Shown here: piece by piece, positions 59,653 to 64,000 of the stretch | Numbering within the stretch: the first letter of the stretch is position 1 | Layout of the letters: each line of letters begins with the position of its first letter | Source: Lichenicoccus sp963693035 | Lineage (GTDB): Bacteria > Pseudomonadota > Alphaproteobacteria > Acetobacterales > Acetobacteraceae | Assembly (NCBI GenBank): GCA_963693035.2 | Contig: CAXMMQ010000008.1 | Span: forward strand, 417,444 to 481,443 | DNA: 64,000 bases | Direction of reading: 5' to 3' | Position numbers and translations under genes: made by a program | The notes under the pieces: generated by a model | The model's database searches: none | What the model saw: only the letters and a program-made list of their open reading frames with translations | Told to the model about the DNA's origin: nothing

Positions 59653-60401
59653 TGGGCAGCCGCGGGCCGTTATTCTCTCAGCCCGGCTTCTCGCGCATCG
59701 AGCAGGCGCCGAACCTCACCGGCGGCCTGATCGAGGCGCTGGTGGCGCAGATCGAGTCCGGCCAGCTGGCGCCCGGCCAGCGCCTGCCGACGGAGCAGGC
59801 CATCGTCGCGGCCACCGGCGTCAGCCGCACGGTGGTGCGCGAGGCGCTGGCGTCGCTGCGCGCACGCGGCCTGATCACCACGCGCCAGGGCCTCGGCGCT
59901 TTCGTTGCCGACCGCTCGGCGCGGCGCTCGTTCACCATCGACGGTGCCGACGACACGCTGGCCGACACGCTCAGCGTGCTGGAACTGCGCATGAGCATCG
60001 AGGTGGAGGCGACCGGCCTTGCCGCCGAGCGCCGCTCCGATGCCGACCTCGCGGACATGCGCGCGCGCTTCGAGGCGGTGTCGGCGGCCAAGGGGGAGGC
60101 CGGCGCCGGCGCGGACGAGGATTTCGCCTATCACCGCGCGATCCTCGCCGCGACCCGGAACGCCTATTTCACCCGCGTCTTCGACGTGTTCGGCAGCCAC
60201 ATCATCCCGCGCCAGCGCGTGCGCCTGGAACGCATGCAGACTGGCGAACTGGCCGCCTACCACGAGCGCCTGCGTCGCGAACATCTGGCCATCCTGCAGG
60301 CGATCGAGGCCGGCGATCCGGCAGCGGCGCGACAGGCGGCCCGTGATCACCTGGCGCGCAGCCGCGATCATTTCGCCAGTACTCTGGCCGGCAAAGCCTG
60401 A
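59652..60401 (+). CDS. FadR-subfamily GntR transcriptional regulator (second)
   Basis: 249 residues with the same architecture as the regulator at 57173: winged HTH (LPTEQAIVAATGVSRTVVRE, ALASLRARGLITTRQGLGAF) and FCD domain (ELRMSIEVEATGLAAERRSD, YHRAILAATRNAYFTRVFDV). The sequences are clearly different paralogues, so they may recognise different effectors. It overlaps the FAH-family stop, giving this catabolic operon two regulators of one family. Confidence 0.9.
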   Translation: MGSRGPLFSQPGFSRIEQAPNLTGGLIEALVAQIESGQLAPGQRLPTEQAIVAATGVSRTVVREALASLRARGLITTRQGLGAFVADRSARRSFTIDGADDTLADTLSVLELRMSIEVEATGLAAERRSDADLADMRARFEAVSAAKGEAGAGADEDFAYHRAILAATRNAYFTRVFDVFGSHIIPRQRVRLERMQTGELAAYHERLRREHLAILQAIEAGDPAAARQAARDHLARSRDHFASTLAGKA

Positions 60402-60423
60402 ACACCGCACAACCTGATCCTGC

Positions 60424-61140
60424 CCGCAGTTCCTCGGCGAGCGCGGCTACCGGGTCATTCCCCTGACCGGCGCAGCCATGGCCGGTCGGACCAGACCTGG
60501 GACGACAACCACATGGACCAGTATGCCGATGATCTTGCCGAGCTGATCACGCGGCTTGAGCTGCGCGACGCGGTGATCGTCGGTCATTCGACTGGCGGCG
60601 GCGAGGTGACGCGCTATATCGGCCGCCACGGCACCGGCCACCTGTCGAAGGCCGTGCTGCTCGGCGCGGTGCCGCCGCTGATGCTGAAGCCCGGGGCCAA
60701 CCCGGACGGCCTGCCGGTCGAGGTGTTCGACGGGATACGCAAGGGCACCTTCGACAACCGCTCAAAGTTCTTCAAGGATCTTGCGGTTCCTTTCTACGGC
60801 TACAACCGCCCCGGGAAGACGGTATCCGAGGGCGTATGTGACCTGCCCTGGCTGCAGGGCATGCAGGGCGGCCTGAAGGACACTATGGTTGCATCAGGCA
60901 CTTCTCTCGGAATCCGACTTCACCGACGACCTGCGCCGCTTCGATATCCCGACCTTGGTCGCACACGGCGACGACGACCAGATCGTGCCGTTCGTGGCGT
61001 CCGGCAAGCGGTCGGCCGAGATCGTGCGCGATGCGGTGCTGAAGATCTACCCGGGTGCGCCGCATGGCCTGAACCTGACCCACCAGGACGAGTTCAACGC
61101 CGACCTGCTCGCCTTCATCCGCGGCGACACGGTCGGCTGA
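60424..61140 (+). pseudogene. Alpha/beta hydrolase (non-haem haloperoxidase type), broken
   Basis: Homology begins mid-protein with QFLGERGYRVI, then after a shift QTWDDNHMDQYADDLAELIT, RLELRDAVIVGHSTGGGEVT (nucleophile Ser), PLMLKPGANPDGLPVEVFDG, and after another shift near 60890 ESDFTDDLRRFDIPTLVAHG, DDDQIVPFVASGKRS and the His-containing YPGAPHGLNLTHQDEFNADL. The first 25 or so residues are missing, and at least two frame changes separate the pieces, so no complete enzyme can be made. Confidence 0.85.
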
Positions 61141-61142
61141 TT

Positions 61143-62855
61143 TCAGAGCTGCTCCGAGGCTATGCGCTGCCGCCGGCTTGCCAGCGCATCGTTCGAGGTG
61201 ACCGGGGCGGCGTACGGGCCGGTCATGTCATCCACCCCGAGTGCCAGCAGGGCTTCCGCCTGCTCGCGCGCGGTCACGCCATAGGCGACCGTTCGCGCCC
61301 GGATCGAGCGCGCGAACAGCACCGCCGCCTCCACCAGCACGTCGGAGTTCCCCGGACGCGCCGTGCTGTCGGTGAAGCCGCGATCGAGATGCAGCCGGGT
61401 CAGCGGCAGGCGCAACATGCGCTGCAGCATGAAGGTCTCGATGCGGATGTGCGCGCCGAGCCCGAGCCCGAGTTCGCGCAGGCGGTGCAGGCTCTCGACA
61501 TCGGCGAGGCCGTCTGGCTCCTCGAGCGTCACCTCGCACTGGGCCGGGTCGGCGCCGGTCTCCAGCAGCAGCTCGTGGATGGTGGTCACGATGGCCCGGT
61601 CCACGAACGCGGACGCATGCACGGACGCGCTGAACACGACCGGATAGGTGGTCTTCTTCCACAGGCTCGATTGCAGCAGCGCCAGCCGCAGGTCGCGCAA
61701 CTGGCCGTCTATGCGTTCGGCCGGCGGCTGATCACGACGCTCAGGATCGCGCTCCGGGTCGCGCCCCGGGTCACGTCGTGCGTCGCGCTGGCGCCGGCCG
61801 CGCGGAACGATGCTGCCGCCCCGGAAGGCGGCGCCCGCCAGGCTGAAGAACAGGCCGTACCGGACCTCGCGCAACTGCTGTTCCACCGCTTCGGACGGCG
61901 GCGCGGGCGCCGGCGGCTCCTGGCTGCCCTGGAACAGGCGGAAGATGCCGGTGCCGGCGGACTTCGCCTCGTACATCGCAATGTCGGCGCGATGCAGCAG
62001 GTCGGAGAAATTGTCGCTGTGCGTGGGATACAGCGCGCTGCCGACGCAGCCCGCCATCTGGATCGCGTTGCCGTCGATGATGAACTCGTCCCTGAACACG
62101 GTCAGCAGGCGCTCGGCGAAGGCCTTCAGGTCGTCGGCGGAGATCGCACCCACCTGCACCACGGCGATCTCGTCGCCACCGAGGCGGGCCACGATGTCGA
62201 GCCTGCGCGAATTCTGGCACAGCCGCTCGCTGACCTGCTTGAGCAGGATGTCGCCGGCGCGATGCCCGTAGCGGTCGTTGATCTGCTTGAACTTGTCGAG
62301 GTCGATCATGTGGATGCCGAAATTGACCTCGCCCTCGCGCCGGGTGCCGAGCTCGGACACCCAGTTGTCGAGGTAGAGCCGGTTCGGCAGCCCGGTCAGA
62401 TGGTCGGTATAGGCGAGCGAGCGCAATTGGCTGGCCTCGGTGGCGACACCCTCGACGGTCCGCGACAGCCGGTCGATCTCGCGCTGCTGGCCGACCGCCC
62501 GGCACAGGCCGGCGAGGCGCAGCCGCAGGTCGGGCAGCGTGTAGGAGCCGACCAGAACATCGTCGGTGCCGCTCGAGATCGCCCATTCCTTTTCGAACTC
62601 GTGACCGTCGATCAGCAGCAGGACGAACGGCCGCCGGGAGACAGGCTGGACCGCCAGCCGTCGCAGCGCGACATCGGCGATCTCGCGGCCCTGGCGTGCG
62701 TCCAGCACCACCGCCGCGATCTCGGGGTCGATCCCGGCAAGCTCGCCCAGATGATCGTCCACGAGGACCGTGAGGCCAGAGCGCGCCGCACCGGCCTGGC
62801 GCGGAAACTCATCGCGGGCCCGGGTCGAGCCGCTGACGAACAGGATCCTGAGCAT
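61143..62855 (-). CDS. GGDEF protein with receiver-like N-terminus and degenerate EAL domain
   Basis: About 570 residues. Residues 1-130 resemble a response-regulator fold (MLRILFVSGSTRARDEF, LVDDHLGELAGIDPEIAAVV) but the phospho-acceptor pattern is weak. GGDEF domain: YTDHLTGLPNRLYLDNWVSE, IHMIDLDKFKQINDRYGHRA and ARLGGDEIAVVQVG, which keeps GGDE with Ile in place of Phe. An Arg/Asp-rich linker repeats RRDPGRDPERDPERR. The C-terminal part has an EAL-like layout (VTLEEPDGLADVESLHRLRE, LTRLHLDRGF) but lacks EAL and the DDFGTGY loop, so it should not hydrolyse c-di-GMP. ATG 62855 is chosen as the start of the first strand. Confidence 0.85.
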   Translation of the reverse strand: MLRILFVSGSTRARDEFPRQAGAARSGLTVLVDDHLGELAGIDPEIAAVVLDARQGREIADVALRRLAVQPVSRRPFVLLLIDGHEFEKEWAISSGTDDVLVGSYTLPDLRLRLAGLCRAVGQQREIDRLSRTVEGVATEASQLRSLAYTDHLTGLPNRLYLDNWVSELGTRREGEVNFGIHMIDLDKFKQINDRYGHRAGDILLKQVSERLCQNSRRLDIVARLGGDEIAVVQVGAISADDLKAFAERLLTVFRDEFIIDGNAIQMAGCVGSALYPTHSDNFSDLLHRADIAMYEAKSAGTGIFRLFQGSQEPPAPAPPSEAVEQQLREVRYGLFFSLAGAAFRGGSIVPRGRRQRDARRDPGRDPERDPERRDQPPAERIDGQLRDLRLALLQSSLWKKTTYPVVFSASVHASAFVDRAIVTTIHELLLETGADPAQCEVTLEEPDGLADVESLHRLRELGLGLGAHIRIETFMLQRMLRLPLTRLHLDRGFTDSTARPGNSDVLVEAAVLFARSIRARTVAYGVTAREQAEALLALGVDDMTGPYAAPVTSNDALASRRQRIASEQL

Positions 62856-63066
62856 GGCGGTCGAGTCGGGCCCGACCTGCTCACCGGGAGGGACGTTAGA
62901 GATCGCCGCGACTCCGGGTCGAGACCGTCGTCCGAAGCCCGGCAGCAACCGAAACTCCGCTGGTGGCGCGCAGCAGGACGAGGCCGGCAGGCATTTTAGT
63001 TACGATATCCGATCATTCGGTTTGATGTTCGTGTCTATCCCTGACTAAGTCAACAAAACGATGCCA

Positions 63067-63906
63067 TCACCCCGGAGGCCTCGGCAACGTTCCGGTGCAG
63101 CCGGCCAGGGCGAGAGCCGCCCGCGCGCTGTGCTCGACGCCGTGCAGGTCGAAACCGAGCCTCAGCAGGTGCCGGTCGGCCGACATCGTCGCCTCAACCG
63201 TCGAGGCCTGGCTCGGGCTGAGGCCGGGATAGTGCGGCGTCGTCTTCCAGGTCCGGGACGTGGGCGAACCGCCCGCCGCGATGGCGAGATCGATGAGCTT
63301 CTGCTCCTTGAAGCCGGGCAGATAGACCGGGACCATGCCCGGCCGGTCGAGCCAGCGCAGCCAATAGAAGGCCAGGGCCAGGGGAACACGGACCGGCCGC
63401 ATGTCGTGCGCGAGGTCGAGTTCGGGGCGGCGGGCGGGCGCCGCCGTCGCGTAATCCGCCAGCCAGGGAGCGCCGAAGCCGGCCGGGTCCCAGTGCCTGG
63501 CAAAGCCGGGATGCTGGCGCCGGAACTCCGCGGCCCGCTTGCCCTGCACCCGCCAGGCGGCGAGACCCGTCGGCGAGCGGTCATAGACGTCCCATTGCTG
63601 CCGGACGACGTGGTCGTTGAAGCGGTAGCGGCTGTTCACGGCCAGTTGCGCGAGGCCGTCCCGGTGCCAGACACTGATCTCCTGCATCAGGTAGTGCGTA
63701 TGCACCAGCGGCAGCGGAGCCGCGTCGAGTTGCAGCCGGACATCCAGGTGCAGGCCGCCCTCGCCCGCGACGGACCGGGCCTCGATGGCGAGCCGGCCGC
63801 CATAGTCGCTGCTGCCGGCATAGCGACAAACCTCGTCGGCCGAGGCCGGTGCGGCCAGCGACAGGAGACAGGCTGCACTGCCGAGCAAGGATGCTGTCGA
63901 TGCCAA
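63067..63906 (-). CDS. Exported protein of unknown function
   Basis: A 279-residue protein with a signal peptide (ASLLGSAACLLSLAAPASAD, cleavage probably after ASA). The only plausible start is a TTG at 63906. The mature part has a beta-rich first half (RLAIEARSVAGEGGLHLDVR, YLMQEISVWHRDGLAQLAVN) and VPLALAFYWLRWLDRPGMVP, then VYLPGFKEQKLIDLAI. Two cysteines, one right after the signal and one near the end (LALAGCTGTLP), could pair. No family recognised. Divergent from the GNAT gene, with the two starts overlapping. Confidence 0.65.
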   Translation of the reverse strand: MASTASLLGSAACLLSLAAPASADEVCRYAGSSDYGGRLAIEARSVAGEGGLHLDVRLQLDAAPLPLVHTHYLMQEISVWHRDGLAQLAVNSRYRFNDHVVRQQWDVYDRSPTGLAAWRVQGKRAAEFRRQHPGFARHWDPAGFGAPWLADYATAAPARRPELDLAHDMRPVRVPLALAFYWLRWLDRPGMVPVYLPGFKEQKLIDLAIAAGGSPTSRTWKTTPHYPGLSPSQASTVEATMSADRHLLRLGFDLHGVEHSARAALALAGCTGTLPRPPG

Positions 63907-64000
63907 TGAAAATCTCCGACGTGCCGTATCAGAGTGCGCCTTACCACGACATGCTGGCGCTCCGCAGGCGGCTGCTGCGCGCGCCGCTCGGGCTGGTGCT
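63906..64000 (+). CDS. GNAT acetyltransferase, 5' end only (cut by window edge)
   Basis: MKISDVPYQSAPYHDMLALR followed by RRLLRAPLGLV matches the opening of GNAT-family proteins of the PYGSxLYxxxLALRxxVLRxPLGL type. The ATG is at 63906; an upstream ATG at 63900 adds two residues. The rest lies beyond the window. Confidence 0.6.
   Translation, partial: MKISDVPYQSAPYHDMLALRRRLLRAPLGLV

Overview
The window is high-GC bacterial DNA with alphaproteobacterial character. Its gene content (a bacteriophytochrome-type kinase, GDP-rhamnose genes, PAS-rich hybrid histidine kinases, a type II secretion operon, FadR-type regulators beside sugar-acid genes) suggests a Rhodospirillales, probably Acetobacteraceae-like, chromosome. 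That placement is an inference from family resemblance; there is no rRNA or tRNA gene in the window to test it.

Positions 1 to about 13,060 are the integrase end of a tailed-phage prophage whose other end lies off the left edge. The minus-strand arm (7802 down to 1) carries a chain of small unknown genes, a terminator, then small terminase, large terminase, portal and a head-morphogenesis gene cut by the window edge. Two plus-strand genes interrupt this arm: a secreted-protein gene (964-1437) and a solitary HigA-like antitoxin (6309-6617). The plus-strand arm (8219-13021) is a tightly packed recombination operon with Gp157-like, RecT/Bet, several tiny membrane proteins, an excisionase-like HTH and a tyrosine integrase. 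Between the arms lies an array of seven TGCGCCATT motifs with a long hairpin in the middle. The integrase end abuts a bacteriophytochrome histidine kinase gene that is truncated at the junction, so the phage sits inside that gene.

Positions 15,740-20,100 and 32,910-36,880 are transposon graveyards (IS1182, IS110, IS481, IS6-like and Tn3-family remnants). Each surrounds one complete chemoreceptor gene. In the second, the accumulated insertions split a GFA-family gene, whose two halves lie about 3.5 kb apart.

Between and after these are ordinary chromosomal blocks: GDP-4-keto-6-deoxymannose genes (20,135-22,052); two hybrid histidine kinases flanking a small metallophosphoesterase (22,316-28,734); a succinate-semialdehyde-type dehydrogenase; an MFS transporter; an SPFH protein with a partner; an M48 protease and a methyltransferase; a type II secretion operon gspL-M-N-D-K (39,015-44,712); a KDG kinase and an SDR; a MATE efflux pump with a TetR regulator and matching operator-like dyads at both genes.

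From 51,230 to 60,401 lies a 2-hydroxyacid / deoxy-sugar-acid catabolic cluster: HDAC-like protein, LarA-type racemase, beta-hydroxyacid dehydrogenase, K+ channel, FAD-linked D-hydroxyacid dehydrogenase, FadR regulator, SDR, FAH-family hydrolase and a second FadR regulator. A shared TTGTATGATAACA site lies in front of two of its transcription units. The right end holds a broken alpha/beta hydrolase, a GGDEF protein with a decayed EAL domain, an unknown exported protein, and the start of a GNAT acetyltransferase cut by the window edge.
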